NCBI RefSeq assembly: GCF_032842345.1 | Contig: NZ_WBKO01000001.1 | Location: forward strand, 1,426,001 to 1,490,000 | Length of the DNA stretch: 64,000 bases | Reading direction: 5' to 3' | Source: Methanoculleus caldifontis | GTDB taxonomy: Archaea > Halobacteriota > Methanomicrobia > Methanomicrobiales > Methanoculleaceae | Shown: positions 34,783 through 41,915 of the stretch, one piece after another | Numbering within the stretch: the stretch's first letter is position 1 | How the letters are laid out: each line of letters starts with the position of its first letter | The notes under the pieces: model-generated | Told to the model about the DNA's origin: nothing | Seen by the model: the letters and a program-made list of their open reading frames with translations, nothing else | Databases searched by the model: none | Translations under genes and position numbers: made by a program

Positions 34783-36522
34783 ATGGACTCCGGCCCCGAC
34801 GTGCGTGTCGAGCGGCTCACCCGCTACATCTTCTCCGCCCCGTCCTGGCCGCGGTCGCTGGCGCTCATCGTCGTGCTCGGCCTCGCCATCGACGCCGCCA
34901 CCTACCGGGTCGGGCACGAGTTCTTCCTGCTCGGCAGCCTCGGCTTTGCGGTCCCGGCACTGGTCGCCTTCCTGCTGACCGTGCCGCTGGTCCGGGCCTC
35001 CGGCCGGCAGATCACCTGGAACCGCTCGGCCCTCCTCGCCCTGGCCTGCATGGTCCTTATGGTCATCCTGAGCCTCTCGCCGACCCTGGTCTTCGGGCGG
35101 GCGCTCTTTCCCGCACTCTACGCGATCGCGCTCGGCCTGGCCTTCGGGCTGCGGCTGCTGGTCCTCGTGGCCGTGGCCGACTACCGGATCAGCCGGATGG
35201 TGCTCCCTGCGTTCTTCCAGGGCGCGGCGGGGATAGCGGTCGGTGCCTGGCTCTTCACGCCCGGCTTCGCCCCCTACGCCCTCCTCCTCCAGGCGGTCTT
35301 CGGGATGGTCTTCGTCTTCCTGATCTGGCTGATCGAGCGGCCGCTGAAGCGTGCGTTCCAGATCAGCGGGCTCAACTTCCTCAACACCTTCATCGCCCAC
35401 CTGACCGACGGCTCGAAGAACATGGAGGACTTCTTCCGCGAGATCGGCGAGGAGGTCTACGTCCCGGAGGTCTCGCTCTTCTTCTCCCGCGAGACGGGCA
35501 GGGGCGTCCTCTTCACGGTCCCGAACGTCCATCCCGGTCCGATGGGCGACGTCGGCGGCGGCAACCTCCCCCGGATCCTCCACGACACCTTCCCCGAAGA
35601 GACGCTGGTCGCCCACGGCTGCGCCACCCACGACTTCAACCTGGTCTCGGAGAGCGAGATCGCCAAGATCGCCCGGGCCGTGGAGGCGTCGCGGAAGGGG
35701 CTCGCCTTCTCCGCCACCGCGAGCCGGCCGGTCCGGGTCTCGGCGGGCTCGGTCTCGATCCTCTGCCAGCGGTTCGGGAACGCCCTCCTGATGGTGAGCA
35801 CCCGGTCGCCGGAGCGCACGGAGGACCTCGACTACTCGATCGGGATGGCGATCATGGCCGAAGGACGATGCGCCTTCTCGGAGATCGCGTTCGTCGACGC
35901 CCACAACTGCATGACCTCCGTGGGCTCCCCGGTCCTCCCGGCGACAAAGATCGCGACGGAGTACATCGCGGCCGCCCGCGAGGGCTTTGCCGCCGCCCGC
36001 GATCTCCCCCACGAGCCGCTGGCGGTCGGGGTCTCGCATGTCCGGGTCCCGTTCACCCGCGAGCAGGGGTTCGGGTCGCTCGGAGTGCAGGTGATGGCGA
36101 CGGAGGTCGGGGGGAAGAAAGTGGCCTACGTCCTTGTCGACGGGAACAACATGGCGCAGGGCGTCCGGGAGCGTCTGCTGCCCACGGTTCTCGCCCACGT
36201 CGACGAGGGCGAGATCATGACGACCGATACGCACACGGTGAACACGATCAGCGGGAAGAACCCGGTCGGCTACACGGTGCCTGCGGAGGAGATCGTCCCC
36301 TACATCGAGCAGGCGGTCAGGGAGGCGGTCGCCGACCTCGCGCCGGCCCGGGTGGGGGCGGCGACGGCCTCGTGCGAGGGGATCACGGTCTTCGGGTCGC
36401 AGCGGGTCTCGCAGCTCGCAAGCACCGTCAACGCGATGCTCGCGTTCATCGCCCCGCTGAGCCTCATGATCCTCGTCCTCGCGTTCCTGCTCTCGGTATT
36501 TGCCTACCTCCTGCTCCAGTAG
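34783..36522 (+). CDS. DUF2070 family membrane protein
   Basis: A 579-residue archaeal protein with about six N-terminal membrane helices (residues ~20-180) and a large C-terminal domain. The soluble domain carries ETGRGVLFTVPNVHPGPMGD, GGGNLPRILHD, a VDAHNCM motif and TDTHTVNTISGKNPVGY, histidine- and aspartate-rich segments that look metal-binding. One further helix (LMILVLAFLLSVFAYLLL) closes the protein. Family function is unknown; a membrane-bound hydrolase is conceivable. Confidence 0.88.
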   Translation: MDSGPDVRVERLTRYIFSAPSWPRSLALIVVLGLAIDAATYRVGHEFFLLGSLGFAVPALVAFLLTVPLVRASGRQITWNRSALLALACMVLMVILSLSPTLVFGRALFPALYAIALGLAFGLRLLVLVAVADYRISRMVLPAFFQGAAGIAVGAWLFTPGFAPYALLLQAVFGMVFVFLIWLIERPLKRAFQISGLNFLNTFIAHLTDGSKNMEDFFREIGEEVYVPEVSLFFSRETGRGVLFTVPNVHPGPMGDVGGGNLPRILHDTFPEETLVAHGCATHDFNLVSESEIAKIARAVEASRKGLAFSATASRPVRVSAGSVSILCQRFGNALLMVSTRSPERTEDLDYSIGMAIMAEGRCAFSEIAFVDAHNCMTSVGSPVLPATKIATEYIAAAREGFAAARDLPHEPLAVGVSHVRVPFTREQGFGSLGVQVMATEVGGKKVAYVLVDGNNMAQGVRERLLPTVLAHVDEGEIMTTDTHTVNTISGKNPVGYTVPAEEIVPYIEQAVREAVADLAPARVGAATASCEGITVFGSQRVSQLASTVNAMLAFIAPLSLMILVLAFLLSVFAYLLLQ

Positions 36523-36564
36523 GACAGGAACGGCTTTTTTCTTTTCGCGTGCCCAATATCTTCT

Positions 36565-37743
36565 ATGAACTACCGGTTCGCTGGTCGGATGGGGCGTGTC
36601 CCGGAGTCGTTTCTTGCAGAACTCTTCCGGGTCTCGGCGGTCCCCGGGGTGATATCGTTTGCAGGAGGCCTGCCGGGCTCGGCCTATATCGACGTCGAGG
36701 GGATCCGGGAGGCTGCCCGCGAGGTCTTTGCCGACGAGGGACGGACGGCGCTCCAGTATACGACGACGGACGGCTACCTCCCGCTCCGCGAGTTCATCGC
36801 CGGCCGCTACCGGCAGCGGCTCGGCCTCCCGGCGACGGCCGAAGAGATCCAGATCGTGAACGGCTCCCAGCAGTGCCTGGACCTCGTCGCGAAGATCTTC
36901 CTCGACCCCGGCGACGCCGTCGGGATGGAGCGGCCCGGCTATCTCGGCGCGATCGAGGCCTTCTCCCTCTACGAGCCGGTCTTTCATTCGGTCCCGCTCG
37001 ATGAGAACGGGCCGGACCTTGAGGCGTTTGGATCGCTCATCCGCGATCACGCGCCGAAGTTCTTCTACGGCATCCCGAACTCGCAGAACCCGTCGGGGAG
37101 GACGTATTCGCAGGAGAGGCGGCGGGGGATCGCGGAGATCCTCGATGAGACGGAGACGGTCTTTTACGAGGACGACGCCTTCGGGGAGCTCTTCTTCGAC
37201 GGGCAGCCGCGGCTGCCGGTGAAGCGTTATCTCCCCGACCAGACGGTGATATCAGGCTCGTTCTCGAAGATCGTCGCTCCCGGGATGCGGATCGGCTGGA
37301 TCTATGCTCCGGCGCCGGTCCTCCGGGAGTTCAACGTCGCAAAGCAGGCGGCCGACCTCCACTCGAACTTCCTCTGCCAGGTGATCCTCCACCGCTACCT
37401 CGCGACCCACGACCTCGACGCCCACGTCCGGCGGGTCTCGGCGGTCTACGGGAGGCACTGCCGGCTGATGTGCGACCTCCTCGACGACCTGATGCCGCCG
37501 GGCGCGACTCACACGAACCCCGAGGGCGGGATGTTCATGACCGCTGCCCTCCCCTCCGGGGTCTCGTCTATGGACGTCTTCCGCGAGGGCGTGCGTGAGG
37601 GCGTCGCGGTCCTCCCCGGTACGCCGTTCTACGTCAACGGCGGCGGGGAGGATACGATCCGCCTGAACTTCTCGGCGGCGGGCGAGGAGGAGATCACGGA
37701 GGGGATGCACCGGCTGGCGCGGGTGGTGCGGCGGCTGGTCTGA
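36565..37743 (+). CDS. PLP-dependent aminotransferase, class I (2-aminoadipate/aromatic type)
   Basis: A 392-residue fold-type I aminotransferase. ISFAGGLPGSAYIDVEGI and ALQYTTTDGYLPLREFIA are hallmarks of the LysN/MocR-like subgroup; NGSQQCLDLVAKIFLDPGD, PNSQNPSGRTYSQERR and the PLP lysine in SGSFSKIVAPGMRIGW complete the active site. It probably handles aromatic or branched amino acids or 2-aminoadipate; context does not decide. Monocistronic, 42 bases after DUF2070 with a T-rich spacer. Confidence 0.9.
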   Translation: MNYRFAGRMGRVPESFLAELFRVSAVPGVISFAGGLPGSAYIDVEGIREAAREVFADEGRTALQYTTTDGYLPLREFIAGRYRQRLGLPATAEEIQIVNGSQQCLDLVAKIFLDPGDAVGMERPGYLGAIEAFSLYEPVFHSVPLDENGPDLEAFGSLIRDHAPKFFYGIPNSQNPSGRTYSQERRRGIAEILDETETVFYEDDAFGELFFDGQPRLPVKRYLPDQTVISGSFSKIVAPGMRIGWIYAPAPVLREFNVAKQAADLHSNFLCQVILHRYLATHDLDAHVRRVSAVYGRHCRLMCDLLDDLMPPGATHTNPEGGMFMTAALPSGVSSMDVFREGVREGVAVLPGTPFYVNGGGEDTIRLNFSAAGEEEITEGMHRLARVVRRLV

Positions 37744-37758
37744 TCTCCCCCCGTTTCG

Positions 37759-37769
37759 CAATATTTAAC
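37759..37769 (+). promoter_or_regulatory. TATA box of the TPR-protein gene
   Basis: CAATATTTAAC ends 25 bases before the ATG at 37795, matching a leaderless archaeal promoter. Confidence 0.55.
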
Positions 37770-37794
37770 GGCCGAGAAAACCCTGTATTCTTCA

Positions 37795-38529
37795 ATGGCT
37801 CCTATCCGTTTTCTTCCTGCCTGCACCGCTCTCCTTCTCCTCCTCTTCCTCGTCCCCTGCTGTTCTCTCGCCGCCGACGGCCCCGGCGCCCGTGCCGCGT
37901 CCGCCGTCGCGGAGAGGGACTGGGACGGCGTCCTCGCCGCGGCCGACGAAGGGCTGGCCGCCGAGCCCGGCAACGTCACTCTCCTCTGCATGCGGGGCTA
38001 CGCGCTGCGCAAACTCGGGAATTACCTGGAGGCGGCGGCCGTGGTGAGCGAGGCGATCGCCCTCGACCCGAAACCCGTCCGCTACTCGAACAGGGGCTAC
38101 GCCTACCTCGCGATGGGGAACTACTCCGCCGCGCTCGCCGATGCGGAGGCCGCGCTCCTCCTCGACCCCGCGGACGCCACCTCCTGGGGCGTGAAGGCGA
38201 TGGCGCTCGCCGGAGCGGGCGAACTTGCCGGTGCGGAGTCGGCCGTCGACCGGGGACTCGCCCTCGCCCCGGCGAGCGCCCACCTCTGGCACGTCCGGGG
38301 CGAGATCCTCCTTGCCGCCGGGAACGCCACGGGGGCGGCCGCGGCGCTGAACCGTTCGCTCGACCTCGACCCCGGCTACAGCCTCCCCTGGCCGGGCATG
38401 CCGACCACCCAGGACGACCTGGCGGCGGCGATGCAGGCGGCCGCCCCCACCCCCGCGGCGCCGGTCGGCGCGGTGCTCGCGGTCGCCGGGATTCTTATGG
38501 CCTCGGCGTGGTCGCTCCGGCGGCGGTGA
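37795..38529 (+). CDS. exported TPR-repeat protein with C-terminal membrane anchor
   Basis: A 244-residue surface protein. Residues 1-27 form a signal peptide (FLPACTALLLLLFLVPCCSL). About five tetratricopeptide units follow (for example LLCMRGYALRKLGNYLEAAA, YSNRGYAYLAMGNYSAALAD, WGVKAMALAGAGELAGAESA, LWHVRGEILLAAGNATGAAA). A proline/alanine spacer leads to a C-terminal helix (AVLAVAGILMASAWSL) ending in RRR, the usual archaeal surface anchor. Role: protein-protein scaffold outside the cell, partner unknown. Confidence 0.85.
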   Translation: MAPIRFLPACTALLLLLFLVPCCSLAADGPGARAASAVAERDWDGVLAAADEGLAAEPGNVTLLCMRGYALRKLGNYLEAAAVVSEAIALDPKPVRYSNRGYAYLAMGNYSAALADAEAALLLDPADATSWGVKAMALAGAGELAGAESAVDRGLALAPASAHLWHVRGEILLAAGNATGAAAALNRSLDLDPGYSLPWPGMPTTQDDLAAAMQAAAPTPAAPVGAVLAVAGILMASAWSLRRR

Positions 38530-38564
38530 GGGTTAGGCCGGCCGCCGTAGTGTGCCGCCTTTCA

Positions 38565-39209
38565 TCAGTCTCTTTTTCCCGGTTTTGACCTCACCATGCC
38601 CCACGCCACGAGCCAGCATCCGACCAGGACCAGCAGCCCGTGGGCGACCCGGACCGCCGGAGGCGTGAAGAACTGCGGGAGAAAGAGCGCGAAGCCGAGC
38701 GCGAGAGGGATGCCGCTCCATCGAGCGAAGAGACCCGACCGCCAGATCGCGACCGCAAACAGGATCGTGCCGGCGGCAAGAGCGAGGAGGCCCGCCCCGA
38801 AGAACCAGACGCCATCCCCGAACCGGATCGCGTCCGTGAGCGTGACAAGCAGGTCGACGCTGCCCTGCCGGATCGCCTCCCGGCCCACGGCGTCGAGTGC
38901 GAAGGTCTCGGCCCCGTAATAGGGCTGGACCAGCCCGACGCCGGCCCAGGTCAGGACGAGGGCAGCGAGGCCCCAGGGTTCGGCCTTCGTCTCGCGGAGA
39001 CGGCCGTAGAGGCCGAGCAGCCCGAGCGTGAGCAGGATGAACCCGATCATGGCGAGCGAGTGCGAGAGAAGCCAGGCGGGAGAGGCGAACGCCCCGGCGC
39101 CCGCAAGGGAGGCTTCGTCGGTGTATGGCCGGATCGCGGGGTACACGAGGAAGCAGACGCCTGCGATCACGAGCGAGAGCACCGCGAGATGGGTCCTGGT
39201 CCCTGTCAT
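38565..39209 (-). CDS. integral membrane protein, 214 aa, unknown function
   Basis: A hydrophobic protein with about six membrane segments (for example THLAVLSLVIAGVCFLVYPA, WLLSHSLAMIGFILLTLGLL, GIPLALGFALFLPQFF, VAHGLLVLVGCWLVAWGM). No enzyme motif is visible, and loops are short. The ATG at 39209 was chosen because it precedes the first helix and has GGAGAGAAC ahead of it; the repeat copy C lies directly upstream at 39230. It converges with the TPR gene. Confidence 0.72.
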   Translation of the reverse strand: MTGTRTHLAVLSLVIAGVCFLVYPAIRPYTDEASLAGAGAFASPAWLLSHSLAMIGFILLTLGLLGLYGRLRETKAEPWGLAALVLTWAGVGLVQPYYGAETFALDAVGREAIRQGSVDLLVTLTDAIRFGDGVWFFGAGLLALAAGTILFAVAIWRSGLFARWSGIPLALGFALFLPQFFTPPAVRVAHGLLVLVGCWLVAWGMVRSKPGKRD

Positions 39210-39229
39210 CGTTCTCTCCTGGTTTGTAT

Positions 39230-39363
39230 CTCCTTCGCGGCTTCGCGCTTTTCGCGGCTTCGCGTGAGGCCCGTATCATCGCTCATAAACTGCCATCTCA
39301 CGCGAAGTGCGAGCGAAGCGAGCTTGAGAAGCCATCAGGCTTCGAGCCGCGAAGAACGCGAAG
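39230..39363 (+). repeat. dispersed palindromic repeat, copy C
   Basis: Left arm 39230-39269 (CTCCTTCGCGGCTTCGCG...) and right part 39297-39363 flank a 27-base loop; CTTCGCGTGAG (39259-39269) pairs with CTCACGCGAAG (39297-39307). The right part matches copy A at 66 of 67 bases, the one difference being A39316 versus T13035. It fills the gap between two minus-strand genes. Confidence 0.8.
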
Positions 39364-39400
39364 TTCAGTAGATGGGTGTGTGTCTCCCTATCAGGTCTTG

Positions 39401-39868
39401 CTATTCCGGCAGGCAGGGCCGGCCGGGGGCGGGTCCCCCCTTCATCTGGACGAGCATCAGCACCGCCGGTTCGTCGCCCACCGTCCCCGACCGGTGGCCC
39501 CTGCGCCCCTGCCCGTCGGGCCGGGTCTTCTGGTCGTTCCCAAACGAGAGCTCCCCCGGCCCCATCTCCACGCGGGTGCCGTCCATCGTCTCGACGAACC
39601 AGCGGCCCGATAGAGGGACGATCCACTGCGGCTCCGGGTTCTCGTGCCACTCGCCCACCCAGCCCGCGGGGAGGACGAGGACGACCACCCGGGCGGCCGG
39701 GCCGGCGAGCCTCTCGATCCACGACGGCGCCGCGCCCTCCGATACGCTCGCGAACGAGAAATTAGCAAGCCGGCAGCGGTCCTGCCGGCTCACGCCGTCC
39801 TCGTCGGTCCGGACGTGCCAGTAGGGAACTTCGGGCCTGTCGTCCTGCGGGTTACGATCGGTCTTCAT
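39401..39868 (-). CDS. cupin-domain protein
   Basis: A 155-residue single cupin. The core reads VLVLPAGWVGEWHENPEPQWIVPLSGRW, then VEMGPGELSFGNDQKT, with a late histidine in GRRGHRSGTVGDEP; the metal-ligand pattern (His, Glu, His) is partly conserved. The N-terminal text EVPYWHVRTDEDGVSRQ resembles cupins that bind small acids. Reaction unknown. The ATG at 39868 is preferred over the longer frame. It is monocistronic on the minus strand. Confidence 0.75.
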   Translation of the reverse strand: MKTDRNPQDDRPEVPYWHVRTDEDGVSRQDRCRLANFSFASVSEGAAPSWIERLAGPAARVVVLVLPAGWVGEWHENPEPQWIVPLSGRWFVETMDGTRVEMGPGELSFGNDQKTRPDGQGRRGHRSGTVGDEPAVLMLVQMKGGPAPGRPCLPE

Positions 39869-40060
39869 GGTGACCCCTGTTTGCGTTACGGATGTGCCGG
39901 AGATCGGGAGCCTGCCCCAAATACTTTCCGGCTGCCCGATGCTTCCCGGCACCCGGCGTCGCGGTGGAGAAAGGCGGCCGCTCCCTTCGGGTTAGGCGGG
40001 GGCTTTGCCGGGCGTTGGGCTTAATACCTGCAACGGATAATAGGTATAGGATCTTTTAGA

Positions 40061-40145
40061 GCGAGGGTAGCCAAGCCCGGCCAAAGGCGGTGGACTTAAG
40101 ATCCACTCCCGCAGGGGTCCATGGGTTCGAATCCCATCCCTCGCA
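40061..40145 (+). tRNA. tRNA-Leu, anticodon TAA
   Basis: The acceptor arms GCGAGGG (40061-40067) and CCCTCGC (40138-40144) pair, with discriminator A40145. The anticodon stem GTGGA/TCCAC holds loop CTTAAGA, anticodon TAA at 40097-40099. The T arm is ATGGG-TTCGAAT-CCCAT. A long variable arm (CCCGCAGGGG region) is the class II feature of leucine tRNAs. No CCA is encoded and no intron is present. The AT-rich CTTAATACC about 40 bases upstream is the likely TATA site. Confidence 0.95.
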
Positions 40146-40549
40146 TTCCGGATTCATTGAGTATCGAAAATCTCTTATGTTACAGGGCAGAATGCGTACC
40201 TGTTATACGCGCTACCGTCCTCGTCTGGGACGGTAGTTTCTTCTTCTGAATTGCCCTTCCATGATCCGTCACGTATTGAACTGCCATCTTCATCGGCGAT
40301 GGATGTCTGCCCGGAGAATCCCAACAATATGAGGGTCGATCTCGAACGATGTTGTGACGCTACCTCTCCGGCACGGAGCCGCCGCATCCCGGTCTTGCCG
40401 TTCACGATCACCGCCGCACCGTAAGCGGTCGAACCGGGCGAGTGCTCCGCCCCCCTTCAGCATCACCCCCGTGAAGCCATGCCGACGAGGTTGATGGAGA
40501 TAACACGCCGATACAAAATTTATTATACTTATTTTATAATTGCTGACGT
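40146..40549. other. 404-base intergenic region after tRNA-Leu
   Basis: No confident gene. On the minus strand a 78-codon frame (40175-40411) repeats an acidic phrase (ADEDGSS and PDEDGSA) and could be a remnant of a low-GC gene. A 94-codon minus frame (40290-40574) has no coding look. Base composition is lower in G+C than flanking genes. A promoter for the next gene is at the right end. Confidence 0.5.
40518..40536 (+). promoter_or_regulatory. TATA region for a leaderless gene
   Basis: TTTATTATACTTATTTTA is the strongest AT-rich site in this area. Its first TATA core (about 40521-40528) lies 22-29 bases before the ATG at 40550, so the message should be leaderless. Confidence 0.6.
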
Positions 40550-40933
40550 ATGTCCACCACCTACCGGCCTGCAACGATCAATGCCGTCGAAGCACGTGCA
40601 ACGGTCAGCGGAAGTAAGGACGGCGGTCTCGACGAGAGCGGCAACCCGTACTACTTCCCGAACGCCTCGGTGAGCATCGGCTACTGGTTCGATAACGAGG
40701 GCGTCCCCTCCTCGAACTGGGACACGTTCTTCACGGCGGAGTTGTGGATCAACGGCAAACCGGCCGGCAAGAAACAGGAACTTGCGGGCAGCGGTCCGCA
40801 GACCTACACGTTCTTTGCGCACAAGTTCCCCGAACCGGGCGCCTACAAAGTGGAGATTCGCGGCAAAAACTCGAAGACGCTTGACGTGACGATCAAGAAC
40901 CGTCCGGTGGAGGAGAAGCGAGCGGCGCAGTGA
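40550..40933 (+). CDS. hypothetical beta-sandwich protein, 127 aa
   Basis: Function not recognised. The text alternates polar and hydrophobic residues in the manner of an immunoglobulin-like beta sandwich (ASVSIGYWFDNEG, TAELWINGKPAGKKQELA, QTYTFFAHKFPEPGAYKVEIRG, KTLDVTIKN). It resembles CARDB-type adhesion modules but has no signal peptide, so the usual surface role is uncertain. The basic tail NRPVEEKRAAQ follows the fold. The strong promoter argues for real expression. Confidence 0.65.
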   Translation: MSTTYRPATINAVEARATVSGSKDGGLDESGNPYYFPNASVSIGYWFDNEGVPSSNWDTFFTAELWINGKPAGKKQELAGSGPQTYTFFAHKFPEPGAYKVEIRGKNSKTLDVTIKNRPVEEKRAAQ

Positions 40934-41178
40934 TCGGGTCGGGCACCCGGTCTTTTCGCTCAACCGATCCCTCGCACCGGTCTTCCTGCTTCCGGCGAGC
41001 CGGAAGAGCCGGCTCCTGGCTGCCCTGATCAGCGGTGTCGCCGGTTCCGGCCCGCTCCCCGGGGCCTCGACGCCAACAGCACCCGCCGGTCTGCCGCAAA
41101 GGTATACGTATCGGCGCATCGAACCCTTTGTATGGACGCACCGGGCCCGGGCAGGCGGCGATAGGTACGGGCGGCAGC

Positions 41179-41649
41179 GTGAAGACCCCGGTGCTGGCCC
41201 TCGCCTTCGTATGCGGCATCCTTGCAGGATTCGGCGTATACGCAGTTCTATCTCCCGTCCCGTCGGACCCGCAGCAAACCGCTCTCTACACGGCGGACGC
41301 GCCGGAGCCCATCGGGCCGTACAGCCAGGCCGTACGCTGCGGGTCCTACCTCTTCATGTCGGGACAGATCGGCCTGGACCTGGCCACCGGCAACCTCTCC
41401 GATACCGTTGCCTGCGAGGCGAGGCAGACGATGGAGAACCTGCGGGCGGTCCTCCTCGAAGCAGGTCTCGACTTTTCCGATGTCGTCCAGACCCGGATCT
41501 ACTTAACGGACCTCGCGGAGTTCAGTACGGTCAACGCAGTCTACGCAGAGTACTTCAATGAGCCGTACCCCGCATGGGCGACGGTGCAGGTCGCCGGCCT
41601 CCCGAAGGGGGCAAGGGTCGAGATCGAGATGGTCGCGAAGGTGCGGTAG
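41179..41649 (+). CDS. RidA/YjgF-family protein with N-terminal membrane anchor
   Basis: A 156-residue protein. Residues 4-25 are hydrophobic (VLALAFVCGILAGFGVYAVL) and look like a signal anchor. The rest is a complete RidA domain: APEPIGPYSQAVRCG, LFMSGQIGLDLATGNL, EARQTMENLRAVLLEAGLDF, VVQTRIYLTDLAEFSTVN and PAWATVQVAGLPKGARVEIE, including the arginine (R in VVQTRIYL) that binds imine acids. RidA normally works in the cytosol on 2-aminoacrylate; this one would face outside. The GTG at 41179 gives the anchor; longer frames upstream lack support. Confidence 0.82.
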   Translation: MKTPVLALAFVCGILAGFGVYAVLSPVPSDPQQTALYTADAPEPIGPYSQAVRCGSYLFMSGQIGLDLATGNLSDTVACEARQTMENLRAVLLEAGLDFSDVVQTRIYLTDLAEFSTVNAVYAEYFNEPYPAWATVQVAGLPKGARVEIEMVAKVR

Positions 41650-41870
41650 CCCGGCCGCGGGCCCCCGCTCTGCCGGGACTCCCGGTGCGCTCCGCCGATG
41701 CCGTCACCGGTGTTTCCGGAAACAGGTGTTTGTGAAGGGGTGCCCGATCGTGCTTGCGCGGGGACGGATCGCACTCACTCTATCTCGGCGTTAAGGGCCG
41801 ATTCATATAAAAATGCCTTATATTATACTCATATAATTGCAAAATCCGTCTCAACCTGGGTTTTGTTATC

Positions 41871-41886
41871 CGAAACGTATAAACGA
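41871..41886 (+). promoter_or_regulatory. BRE and TATA box of the PocR-PAS kinase gene
   Basis: CGAAACGTATAAACG combines a purine-rich BRE with a TATA core 31-37 bases before the GTG at 41916, a strong archaeal promoter for a regulatory gene. Confidence 0.6.
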
Positions 41887-41915
41887 CATTCGAGCCCTTC
41901 CTCATTAGGTACATC

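Noticed and set aside
34555-37050. 831-codon minus-strand frame over DUF2070 and the aminotransferase
   Set aside because: The text is arginine/glutamate/proline-rich and low in hydrophobic residues, as in antisense frames of GC-rich genes; both plus-strand proteins match known families.
12934-39363. CRISPR array
   Set aside because: The three repeat copies are far apart, in mixed orientation and not regularly spaced; no cas gene is present.
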